A stretch of 6,343 nucleotides of DNA from an uncultured Lysobacterales bacterium (GCA_937974465.1 CALJWY010000233.1:1-6343), one strand, 5' to 3'; counted from the first letter of the stretch, positions 1 through 6,208 are shown. Program-made: numbers and translations. Notes: a model not told the origin generated them from the sequence alone.

Positions 1-132
1 GGTGGTGATCCTGCAGCGATCAGGGAGACACTTACCCTTGGTCGAAATGGCAACATGCCGGCGCATGAGAACCTTCTCAGTGAGGATCGCCAACGCCTGG
101 TTACCGCCTATGTCCTCAGCCTGTCCAAATAG
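1..132 (+). CDS. ccoP: cbb3-type cytochrome c oxidase subunit III, C-terminal end (partial)
   Basis: Open from the window edge in frame 1 to a TAG at 130-132, giving the last 43 residues. The visible peptide contains GRNGNMPAHENLL and ends in AYVLSLSK, which matches the C-terminal end of the second cytochrome c domain of CcoP. The Met of NMPA (visible residue 19) is the expected axial ligand of the second haem c, and the following segment is the usual C-terminal helix. CcoP passes electrons from soluble cytochrome c or the bc1 complex to the CcoO/CcoN core on the periplasmic side of the inner membrane. The CXXCH motifs and the membrane anchor lie outside the window. The assignment rests on this short tail plus the directly following assembly genes, which together make it fairly secure. 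Confidence 0.88.
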   Translation, partial: GGDPAAIRETLTLGRNGNMPAHENLLSEDRQRLVTAYVLSLSK

Positions 133-156
133 ACAGGCCACGGACAAGCACAGGTC

Positions 157-516
157 ATGACAATGGAACACCCGGTAAACCGCCGCTGGAGTATGCGACA
201 GCGCGATTGGGCCGTCGTATTATGGATAGCGTTTCTGGCCGCGGCAGCCGGATCCTTTGTCCTGTTTGGACTGGTAAATCCGCTGGATATGTTCGGTCAG
301 TGGGTTGATGAATATGACATTGGCGTGCGCCTGGCCTATGGTTTGGTATTTGCGTTTTTATACCTGCTTTGCCTGCTGGCATCCGCTTTAACCATGTTTA
401 TGGTTCGCACCGGTCCGGCCCGCGGTCACGTCCGCGGCAAGGGTGGGCGGGCGATACCCAAAGTCAAAGACCCTTCGCGTTCCAACCCTGATCTGGATGG
501 TGAGAACTGGCAATGA
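157..516 (+). CDS. uncharacterised two-helix membrane protein between ccoP and ccoG
   Basis: A 119-residue protein that I do not recognise as a named family. It has two hydrophobic helices, about residues 19-40 and 57-82, joined by an acidic loop (residues 41-56, with D44, D51, E52, D54 and W49). Basic residues flank both ends (RR at 9-10; R and K rich 84-106), so by the positive-inside rule both termini should be cytoplasmic and the acidic loop periplasmic. The tail is hydrophilic and probably disordered. It lies 24 bases after ccoP and its stop overlaps the ccoG start (ATGA, 513-516), so it should be co-translated with the oxidase assembly genes. ATG at 157 gives the longest form. ATG at 163 is equally possible because AGG at 152-154 is 8 bases upstream of it. 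A role as an accessory subunit or assembly factor of the cbb3 oxidase is inferred from position only. It is not CcoQ, which is shorter, has one helix and sits between ccoO and ccoP. Confidence 0.8.
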   Translation: MTMEHPVNRRWSMRQRDWAVVLWIAFLAAAAGSFVLFGLVNPLDMFGQWVDEYDIGVRLAYGLVFAFLYLLCLLASALTMFMVRTGPARGHVRGKGGRAIPKVKDPSRSNPDLDGENWQ

Positions 517-1889
517 GCCAAAAACAGGATGCAGGGGACTCCCTGTATCGCAAAGATCCAAAGGTTTACCCAAGAGATGTACAAGGCAGATTTGCGCGTC
601 TTCGCACCCTGGCTGTGCTGGTATTGCTTGGGCTTTATTACATATTGCCGTGGATTGACTTCAACGGGCACCAGTCGGTTTTATTCGACCTGCCGGCGCG
701 TAAATTTTACATATTCAGCCTGACGTTCTGGCCACAGGATTTTATTTTCCTGGCCCTGATGCTGATTATCGCCGGCTTGTCGCTGTTCTTTGTGACCGCA
801 GTGGCGGGGCGGTTGTGGTGTGGCTATGCGTGTCCACAGACAGTTTGGACCGAGGTTTTTTTATGGATTGAACGCCTGGTGGAGGGCGACCGCCCCAAGC
901 GCATCAAGCTGGATGCTTCCCCGTGGAACGTCAATAAGGTTCTGCGAAAGACGACCAAGCAGATTCTCTGGATAAGCTTTGCTCTGTGGACCGGATTTAC
1001 CTTTGTCGGGTTCTTTACGCCTATCCGTGAACTGGGGCACTCGGTGATGACTTTGCAGACCGGTGCCTGGGAAACTTTCTGGTTGCTGTTCTACAGCTTT
1101 GCAACCTATGGAAATGCAGGGATCCTGCGTGAACAGGTCTGCAAATACATGTGTCCTTATGCGCGCTTCCAGAGCGCAATGTTCGATAAGGATACGCTGG
1201 TCATTGCTTACGATGAGGCACGCGGCGAGCCAAGGGGCGGGCGGCGTAAGACCGATGACCCTGCAGAGAAGGGCCTTGGCGACTGCATTGGCTGCACCCT
1301 GTGTGTACAGGTTTGCCCAACCGGTATTGATATCCGTGAAGGCCTGCAAATCGAATGTATCGCCTGTGCGGCCTGTATCGACGTCTGTGACCAGGTCATG
1401 GATAAGATGGATTACAAGAGGGGGCTTATCAGTTATACCACCGAGCACAAACTCAGTGGTGCGAAATCGCAGGTACTGCGGCCGCGGATATTTGTTTATT
1501 TGGTCCTGTTGCTGGTCTTGATCACCGGTGTGCTATGGTCGGTGAATAATCGTGTTTTACTGCGGGCCGATTTATTGCGCGACCGCAATGCACTGTATCG
1601 CGAGCTACCGGGTGACCTGGTCGAAAATGTATACACGCTGAAGCTGATCAATATGGACTTCAAGGCCCATAATTATAAGATTGAGGTCGTGGACAATAAG
1701 GATTATGTGTTGTTTGTTTCACCTGAGCTCCAGTTGGAATCAGAAGAGGTGGGTAACTTTATCTTGAGGGTGCAGGCGCCTGCCAGTGCCGGCCGCGGAT
1801 CACAGAAGATCGATGTCAGGCTTACAACGCTGGAAGAACCGATTATCGAGCGCATCGTGAGCACACGATTCCTGTTGCCTTTCAAGTAA
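513..1889 (+). CDS. ccoG: cytochrome c oxidase accessory protein CcoG (FixG), polyferredoxin-like
   Basis: The 458-residue length is typical of CcoG/FixG, an inner-membrane iron-sulfur protein needed for cbb3 oxidase maturation and linked in the literature to Cu(II) reduction for the CcoI pathway. Membrane segments lie near residues 31-47, 76-97, 151-169, 184-200 and 324-344. Cys pairs follow membrane helices at C103/C107 (WCGYACP) and C210/C214 (CKYMCP). Two ferredoxin-type clusters follow: C258, C261, C264, C268-P and C282, C285, C288, C292-D. In the last one Asp replaces the usual Pro after the fourth Cys, a small deviation. Residues from about 345 to 458 form the periplasmic FixG_C Ig-like domain. 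The start is supported by GGTGAG at 499-504, 8 bases upstream, and by the ATGA overlap with the preceding gene. No internal disruption is seen. Confidence 0.97.
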   Translation: MSQKQDAGDSLYRKDPKVYPRDVQGRFARLRTLAVLVLLGLYYILPWIDFNGHQSVLFDLPARKFYIFSLTFWPQDFIFLALMLIIAGLSLFFVTAVAGRLWCGYACPQTVWTEVFLWIERLVEGDRPKRIKLDASPWNVNKVLRKTTKQILWISFALWTGFTFVGFFTPIRELGHSVMTLQTGAWETFWLLFYSFATYGNAGILREQVCKYMCPYARFQSAMFDKDTLVIAYDEARGEPRGGRRKTDDPAEKGLGDCIGCTLCVQVCPTGIDIREGLQIECIACAACIDVCDQVMDKMDYKRGLISYTTEHKLSGAKSQVLRPRIFVYLVLLLVLITGVLWSVNNRVLLRADLLRDRNALYRELPGDLVENVYTLKLINMDFKAHNYKIEVVDNKDYVLFVSPELQLESEEVGNFILRVQAPASAGRGSQKIDVRLTTLEEPIIERIVSTRFLLPFK

Positions 1890-1891
1890 AT

Positions 1892-1896
1892 GGTGG
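1892..1896 (+). promoter_or_regulatory. ribosome binding site deciding the FixH start
   Basis: GGTGG ends 5 bases before the ATG at 1902. The alternative ATG at 1890, which directly abuts the ccoG stop codon, has no purine-rich site upstream and would add only MVVV. This favours 1902 as the start. Confidence 0.5.
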
Positions 1897-1901
1897 TAGT
1901 T

Positions 1902-2162
1902 ATGAACCCAGATAAGCAAAACGCACAAAACAACCCTGTTACCCCCTGGTACCGGCAGTTCTGGCCGTGGTTCATTATCGCCTTGCCGGCTACAGCCGTC
2001 GTGGCCAGTTTCGTTACCCTGTGGCTGGCCATCAGCCGACCAGATTATATTGTCATCGATGAAGACGATTACCAGCGTTTGAAAAGTGGTCTCAAGGGTC
2101 AGGAAGTCGAACAAAAAGCTGATACAGACCACGGTGACGTATCAGGCACAGAGCCCGAATAA
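1902..2162 (+). CDS. short FixH/CcoH family protein, membrane anchor form
   Basis: An 86-residue protein (90 if the ATG at 1890 is used). The N-terminal half carries the FixH signature PWYRQFWPWFIIALP followed by one transmembrane helix (about residues 20-44), then the acidic stretch DYIVIDEDDYQRLKSGL that matches the start of the periplasmic part. FixH/CcoH is a single-helix protein that associates with the cbb3 oxidase and is needed for its stable assembly. Known members are about 150-180 residues long with a periplasmic Ig-like domain. Here the protein stops about 40 residues after the helix, in a low-complexity polar tail. ccoI starts 12 bases after the stop, so there is no room for a frameshifted remainder. 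Its place between ccoG and ccoI is the standard ccoH position. Family membership is clear for the anchor; whether the function is complete is unknown. Confidence 0.85.
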   Translation: MNPDKQNAQNNPVTPWYRQFWPWFIIALPATAVVASFVTLWLAISRPDYIVIDEDDYQRLKSGLKGQEVEQKADTDHGDVSGTEPE

Positions 2163-2174
2163 GGCTAATGCAAT

Positions 2175-4610
2175 ATGCGGGCTGACCCCTTGTTTTGTTT
2201 TCATTGCGGGGAGCCCGTTCCAACCACATGTAAGCTCGTGGTCAATGTAGATGCTGAATCCCAGCCAGTCTGTTGTAGTGGTTGCGAGGCCGTTGCCAAC
2301 TTGATCCTGGCCTCCGGCCAATCCCGCTATTATCAATTTAGAACCGCAACCGCCATCAGGCCGGAAGAGGAGGACTCTGCCGTTGAGGACTCCTGGAAAC
2401 GATTTGATGAGCGCCAATCGCTATGGGGCAGCGAATTGCAGGACGGTCGCTATGAGTTGCTATTACAGGTAGAGGGTATTCGTTGCGCTGCCTGTGCGTG
2501 GCTGATTCGCAGTCAATTGGAGTCACGCGAGGGCATTGAGCAGGTGCAGGTTGACGTGGCGACCGGGTTTGTACGGATTATCTGGCTACCTGCCAGCTTA
2601 AAGTTAAGCAAAGTCGCAGCGACACTGGCGGCTGTTGGTTACCGACCGCATCTTCCTTTGGCTGGTGCGGAGGCTCTGGGCAGGCAACAGGAACGCCGGG
2701 ACGCCCTCAAGCGCCTCGGAGTCGCTGGCCTCGGCATGATGCAGGTGATGATGTTTGCGGTCGGCTTGTATGCCGGTGACGCGATGGGGATCTCCGAGGG
2801 TTCGGAGCGTTTTCTGCAGTGGATCAGCCTGGTGGTTACTACGCCGGTTCTGTTTTATTCCGGCCGGGTATTTTACAGCAGCGCCTGGCGTAGTCTCAGC
2901 AACCGCAAGGTTGGCATGGATGTACCGGTTGCACTGGCCATAACCATCGCCTTTGCGATGAGTTGTATCAATTTTCTGACCGGCAGCGGGCATGTCTATT
3001 TTGATTCGGTGGTGATGTTCATTTTCTTCCTGTCATTGGGTCGGTATGCCGAGTTGGTTATTCGCCATAGAAACCTGCAGACCGGCCTGGCACTGGCGCG
3101 TTTGTTACCCGAGTGGGCAGAATTGATCAACACTGGTGAATCGGAACAGGTGCCGGCGTCTGATTTGCGTAAAACAGACCGGGTAAGGGTCAGGGCAGGG
3201 CAGACCTTCCCCGCTGACGGGTTCGTAATAACAGGCAAAACAGAGGCCAATGAAGCGCTATTGACCGGTGAATCAAGGCCTGTAGGGAAGCAGGCCGGCG
3301 ACAAGGTGATTGCTGGCAGCATCAACCTGTCACAAACCGTGGAAGTCGAAGTGTCGGAGGACCCCGACAACTCCACGGTTTCCGTGATGGGTCGTATGTT
3401 ATTGAAATCGCAAACACTTCGCAGTCGATATGCGCGGCTTTCCGAGCGCTATGCGGGATGGTTTGTCGCTGTTGTACTGACCGTTGCCGGGCTGACGGCG
3501 GCATGGTGGTTGATCAATGACTTGAGTATGTTGTTTCCTGCCACCCTGGCGGTATTGGTCATCAGTTGCCCCTGCGCATTGTCTCTGGCGACACCCGCGG
3601 CCATTGCTTCATCCAGTCGCGCACTGCTGGAACAAGGGGTGTTGCTCACCCGTGGTGAGGCATTAGAGATCATCAGTAAAGTCGATACCGTCGTGTTTGA
3701 TAAAACTGGAACCCTGACCTCGGGCAGACCTTCGATCGTGTCTACGGTTCTCAACCCCGACCGCGATGACGTTGAAAAAGCGGAGGTGCTGAGAATAGCG
3801 GCCTTACTTGAAATGGAATCCACGCATCCCATTGCCCACGCTTTTTCGGATATCAATATAAATCGCCATGAAGTCAGTAATATACGCAATCATGACACCG
3901 GTGTAACGGGCAGGGTGGCTGACATTGACTATCGTCTTGGAAACGCTTCATTTACCAGCGTGAATGTTGCTGAAATTCCAGAAAGCTGGGGCAGGGTATG
4001 GCTGGCCGATAACGGGGGGTGGATTGCCCGTTTTGATCTTGATGACGGTTTGCGTGAAGACACGGTAGAGACACTAAAAACTTTGCAAGGGCAGGGCCTT
4101 GAACTGTTCGTGTTGTCCGGTGACCACGAAAACGCAGTCGCCTCTGTTGCCCGTCGCACAGGCATCGACAATTGGCTTGCGGAACACAGTCCCGCCATGA
4201 AAATGGACTTCCTCAAGTCACTACAGGCGGAAGGAAAAACAGTCATGATGGTGGGAGACGGGGTCAACGACGCGCCAGTCCTCGCCGCCGCTAACGTGTC
4301 GATGACTGTCAGCGGAGCCAGTGAACTGGCCAATAGCGCGGCAGATTTCATAATCACAGCAAAATCAATGAGATATGCTGGTGTCATATTCACGAGCGGA
4401 CACAAAACACACGCAATCATTCGACAAAACCTGGTCTGGGCCCTAACCTATACTCTACTCGCTGTACCGTTTGCGGCTGCGGGTTTTATCGTTCCCTGGA
4501 TGGCTGCGCTGGGGATGTCTTTAAGCTCTTTGCTGGTGGTATTGAATTCCGGGCGACTGGCAAAGAAACCCAGGCCCTATGGCGATTATAAATCAGAGGA
4601 AGTCCGTTGA
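2175..4610 (+). CDS. ccoI: Cu(I)-transporting P1B-type ATPase CcoI (FixI/CopA2 type)
   Basis: An 811-residue heavy-metal P-type ATPase that would export Cu(I) to the periplasm for loading of the oxidase CuB site. In order: an N-terminal Cys-rich domain (C8xxC11, C19, C33-C34-xx-C37) typical of the FixI group; an HMA domain with the CxxC pair C104/C107; four helices between about residues 178 and 292; the actuator loop with TGES at 364-367; the CPC motif C465-P-C467 in helix 6; phosphorylation site DKTGT with D509; N-domain HP at 551-552; GDGVND at 694-699; and helices 7 and 8 ending in MSLSS (M781, S784, S785). Two deviations stand out. Helix 7 reads WALTYT, with T760 where Cu-ATPases usually have Asn after the conserved Tyr. 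The N-domain GxG loop reads DTG (D574-G576). AAGG at 2161-2164, 10 bases upstream, overlaps the fixH stop and supports the ATG at 2175. All catalytic motifs are intact, so the pump should be functional. Confidence 0.97.
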   Translation: MRADPLFCFHCGEPVPTTCKLVVNVDAESQPVCCSGCEAVANLILASGQSRYYQFRTATAIRPEEEDSAVEDSWKRFDERQSLWGSELQDGRYELLLQVEGIRCAACAWLIRSQLESREGIEQVQVDVATGFVRIIWLPASLKLSKVAATLAAVGYRPHLPLAGAEALGRQQERRDALKRLGVAGLGMMQVMMFAVGLYAGDAMGISEGSERFLQWISLVVTTPVLFYSGRVFYSSAWRSLSNRKVGMDVPVALAITIAFAMSCINFLTGSGHVYFDSVVMFIFFLSLGRYAELVIRHRNLQTGLALARLLPEWAELINTGESEQVPASDLRKTDRVRVRAGQTFPADGFVITGKTEANEALLTGESRPVGKQAGDKVIAGSINLSQTVEVEVSEDPDNSTVSVMGRMLLKSQTLRSRYARLSERYAGWFVAVVLTVAGLTAAWWLINDLSMLFPATLAVLVISCPCALSLATPAAIASSSRALLEQGVLLTRGEALEIISKVDTVVFDKTGTLTSGRPSIVSTVLNPDRDDVEKAEVLRIAALLEMESTHPIAHAFSDININRHEVSNIRNHDTGVTGRVADIDYRLGNASFTSVNVAEIPESWGRVWLADNGGWIARFDLDDGLREDTVETLKTLQGQGLELFVLSGDHENAVASVARRTGIDNWLAEHSPAMKMDFLKSLQAEGKTVMMVGDGVNDAPVLAAANVSMTVSGASELANSAADFIITAKSMRYAGVIFTSGHKTHAIIRQNLVWALTYTLLAVPFAAAGFIVPWMAALGMSLSSLLVVLNSGRLAKKPRPYGDYKSEEVR
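4596..4602 (+). promoter_or_regulatory. strong ribosome binding site for ccoS inside the end of ccoI
   Basis: GAGGAAG lies within the last codons of ccoI, 9 bases before the ATG at 4612. It fixes the ccoS start at 4612 rather than at the in-frame ATG at 4579, which would extend the protein 11 residues into the ccoI reading region and has no such site. Confidence 0.75.
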
Positions 4611-4611
4611 T

Positions 4612-4815
4612 ATGAGCATGCTCTACGTACTCATTCCATTGGCTGTATTGCTACTCGCGGTAGCCGTCTTCGCACTGCTTTGGGCGATCAGATCGGGTCA
4701 ATTTGATGACCTGGAGTCACATGGGTGGAGCGTGGTACTCGATGACGACCAAAAACCGCCACCCCTGGATGATAAAGAGCCGGGTGAAAGCCAAGAAGAC
4801 ACACTAAATGAATGA
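4612..4815 (+). CDS. ccoS: cbb3-type cytochrome oxidase assembly protein CcoS
   Basis: A 67-residue protein with one N-terminal transmembrane helix (about residues 4-25) followed by the family hallmark WAIRSGQFDDLES (residues 24-36) and the acidic LDDD at 43-46. CcoS is a small single-helix inner-membrane protein; in Rhodobacter its loss gives an oxidase lacking haem b and CuB cofactors. The acidic, Pro-rich tail (about 44-67) is somewhat longer than the core needs and probably disordered. The gene begins 1 base after the ccoI stop and its last 8 bases overlap the next gene, so the three should be translationally coupled. Confidence 0.95.
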   Translation: MSMLYVLIPLAVLLLAVAVFALLWAIRSGQFDDLESHGWSVVLDDDQKPPPLDDKEPGESQEDTLNE

Positions 4816-5593
4816 TATTATTGACATATCAGCCTTATTTACGGTGTTTTTAGTCGGGCTTTTGGGCAGCGGCCACTGTTTTGGTATGTGTGGCGGGATT
4901 GCGGCCGGGTTGGGAACTCTGCCGGTACAGGGTCCCACGCAAGCCGGATCAATGAGACCCCGCGCCAGTTCAGTCATCTTTTTTAATCTCGGGAGAATTC
5001 TGAGCTATGCATGCCTTGGCATTTTTTCTGCGTGGTTGCTGGCAAGCGCAGGCGAGATTCTTAACGTGCCGAGGTGGAGTATGATCCTGCGCTTTGTCAC
5101 CGCATTAATGATTTTCCTTATCGGCATACAATTTCTGTTTAACTGGCAGGTACTGGGTTTCATAGAACGCGCAGGTGCCCATGTTTGGAAGCGCATTCTG
5201 CCAGTAGCCACACGTGCTGCAAGTTTGCCAGGTGGAAGCGGTCGTTTATTGCTGGGCCTGTGCTGGGGCTTTTTGCCTTGTGGGTTGGTGTACAGCGTCG
5301 TTTTGACGGCTTCTGCGTCCGGATCTCCGCTTTCAGGCGCGCTGGTGATGCTTGCCTTTGGTCTTGGGACCGTGCCGTCGATGCTTGGCATGGGTTTGGC
5401 AGCACCGGCTTTGGCCGCATTATTGAACGACAGGTGGACACGTCGACTGATGGGAGCGGCTTTAATTTTTCTCGCCGTACTCAGTGTAACCTTGATGACG
5501 ATAAAGATGCAGGGGACCGATGGACATCAACATATGCATGGTTCGTTGAATTCAATAATAGAAATTACAACAAGTAATACAGACATCGCTTAA
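4808..5593 (+). CDS. TauE/SafE-like (DsbD_2/UreH-type) membrane protein, cbb3-linked
   Basis: A 261-residue polytopic membrane protein with about six helices in two halves. The first helix carries SGHCFGMCGG (H23, C24, M27, C28) and the fourth carries GLCWGFLPCGLVY (C152, P157, C158). These are the hallmark motifs of the sulfite exporter TauE/SafE-annotated family (Pfam DsbD_2), distantly related to CcdA/DsbD. The substrate is not established for this branch. Its regular location after ccoS in gammaproteobacteria, and the Cys, Met and His residues in the helices, point to copper or thiol-redox handling for oxidase maturation rather than sulfite; this is inference. The C-terminal tail has a His/Met cluster, GHQHMHG (H240, H242, M243, H244), that could bind metal. 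The start overlaps ccoS by 8 bases, and AAGAAG at 4793-4798 lies 9 bases upstream. It is the last gene of the unit. Confidence 0.9.
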   Translation: MNDIIDISALFTVFLVGLLGSGHCFGMCGGIAAGLGTLPVQGPTQAGSMRPRASSVIFFNLGRILSYACLGIFSAWLLASAGEILNVPRWSMILRFVTALMIFLIGIQFLFNWQVLGFIERAGAHVWKRILPVATRAASLPGGSGRLLLGLCWGFLPCGLVYSVVLTASASGSPLSGALVMLAFGLGTVPSMLGMGLAAPALAALLNDRWTRRLMGAALIFLAVLSVTLMTIKMQGTDGHQHMHGSLNSIIEITTSNTDIA

Positions 5594-5600
5594 ACAATCA

Positions 5601-5618
5601 GGCGGATTCAAATCCACC
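5601..5618 (+). terminator. weak hairpin just after the cco unit, possible terminator
   Basis: GGCGGAT, loop TCAA, ATCCACC: a 7-position stem with one C-A mismatch and a tetraloop, starting 8 bases after the last stop codon. No U-tract follows directly (TTGAACATCCCATTTT comes next), so it is a poor intrinsic terminator. It may instead be a 3' end stabiliser or act with Rho. Confidence 0.3.
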
Positions 5619-5640
5619 TTGAACATCCCATTTTAGTTCC

Positions 5641-5666
5641 AGCCAGGGAAGAGCGTTTCTTTGGCT
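5641..5666 (+). terminator. 10-bp stem-loop downstream of the cco unit
   Basis: AGCCAGGGAA and TTCTTTGGCT pair over 10 positions, including two G-U pairs, around a 6-base loop. It is the stronger of the two hairpins after the TauE-like gene. It also lacks an adjacent run of U on either strand, so the call as a transcript end or mRNA-stabilising structure is tentative. Confidence 0.3.
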
Positions 5667-5772
5667 CCAACTCAAGCTATATAACTGCGTATAATGTATA
5701 TTATGTTAAATAGAATGTATATATTTAGATTATTCTCGGTATAGCAGTGGGTTTGTTCCTGTTATCTTCTCC

Positions 5773-5786
5773 TTGATACAAATGAA
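5773..5786. promoter_or_regulatory. FNR/ANR-like box (9 of 10 consensus positions)
   Basis: TTGAT-ACAA-ATGAA compares with the FNR consensus TTGAT-N4-ATCAA and differs only at one base in the right half. FNR-type regulators commonly control cbb3 oxidase loci. Here the site lies downstream of the operon with no obvious gene to control, so it may be chance or part of an unrecognised promoter. Confidence 0.25.
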
Positions 5787-5832
5787 GCCTTTAGTGGTTT
5801 TAGAAGAGACCAGGTGTCTGTTAAGTTGACCT

Positions 5833-5862
5833 TTGATAGGCTGCATGAATATTTAATGTAAT
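5833..5862 (+). promoter_or_regulatory. weak sigma70-like promoter in the AT-rich gap
   Basis: TTGATA (5833-5838) and TGTAAT (5857-5862) are separated by 18 bases; each matches the -35 and -10 consensus at five of six positions. A second -35-like TTGACC begins at 5826. In such AT-rich DNA these matches can arise by chance, and no gene follows on this strand within the window. Confidence 0.22.
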
Positions 5863-5894
5863 TTATTATATATTTATTTATCAATGTCTTATGA

Positions 5895-5919
5895 AGCTAT
5901 AATAAACGGGTTTATAGCT
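5895..5919. repeat. perfect 8-bp inverted repeat
   Basis: AGCTATAA and TTATAGCT flank a 9-base spacer (TAAACGGGT). It could be a protein-binding dyad or an RNA hairpin. It lies between the wider-spaced complementary arms GTGTCTGT (5814-5821) and ACAGACAC (5922-5929). Confidence 0.4.
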
Positions 5920-6147
5920 CGACAGACACTGATATTTACCTGTCATTCCCAAAGGTTATACCTCTTTTATATGAGCACAGTGGGTTAATAACAGCATCAT
6001 TGACCGTGGATATAGGTAAAAAAAGACAAACTACGCGCGTACCGAGCTTATTCCGGTTGATCTACGCACGATCACCAGGTGGTTTGGCGTTACAGGGAAA
6101 TATTAAGACAAGGGAGTACTCTCGGACTGCCATGCGTCGTCAGGTCA

Positions 6148-6196
6148 TCAAAAAGAACGTAATAGGGCACCAGGAGAGTGTGCACTCCCCTGCCCT
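6148..6196 (-). terminator. probable terminator of the convergent minus-strand gene
   Basis: CAGGAGAGTG (6171-6180) and CACTCCCCTG (6183-6192) pair at 9 of 10 positions, extended outward by AGGG/CCCT (6164-6167, 6193-6196) around a 3-base bulge. Read on the minus strand the hairpin starts 12 bases after the stop codon at 6209-6211 and is followed, after about nine bases, by a T-run (complement of 6148-6154). The gap between stem and T-run makes it imperfect. The + strand side has no T-run, so it should act only for the minus-strand gene. Confidence 0.5.
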
Positions 6197-6208
6197 GATT
6201 ACAGATTA

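Larger units (their letters stand above)
5594..6208. other. 615-base intergenic region, no convincing gene
   Basis: The region separates the cco unit from a convergent minus-strand gene. It is far richer in A and T than the genes: 5671-5740 has 17 G/C of 70 and 5841-5900 has 11 of 60, with 20 consecutive A/T bases at 5861-5880. It contains several inverted repeats (5601-5618, 5641-5666, 5895-5919, 6164-6196), an FNR-like motif and a promoter-like pair, listed separately. Small open frames present on the + strand lack ribosome binding sites and recognisable sequence. I see no tRNA, rRNA, CRISPR or insertion sequence. A relic of a lost gene or an unrecognised small RNA cannot be excluded. Confidence 0.7.

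Noticed and set aside
861..1448. A 195-codon open frame on the minus strand
   Set aside because: It lies entirely inside ccoG, whose cysteine motifs in the + frame are unmistakable; the antisense translation resembles no protein family I know.
4579..4611. Upstream in-frame ATG extending ccoS by 11 residues
   Set aside because: The added residues are not CcoS-like, and a strong ribosome binding site sits at 4596-4602, correctly placed for the ATG at 4612.
5690..5695. A perfect TATAAT box
   Set aside because: No -35-like hexamer lies 16-18 bases upstream, and such boxes are expected by chance in this AT-rich stretch.
5745..5986. Direct repeat CAGTGGGTT at 5745-5753 and 5978-5986
   Set aside because: A 9-base repeat in about 750 bases is at chance level, and no target-site or attachment-site structure surrounds the copies.
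5884..5988. A 34-codon open frame starting at ATG 5884
   Set aside because: It has no ribosome binding site, spans the inverted repeat 5895-5919 and shows no recognisable composition or motif.
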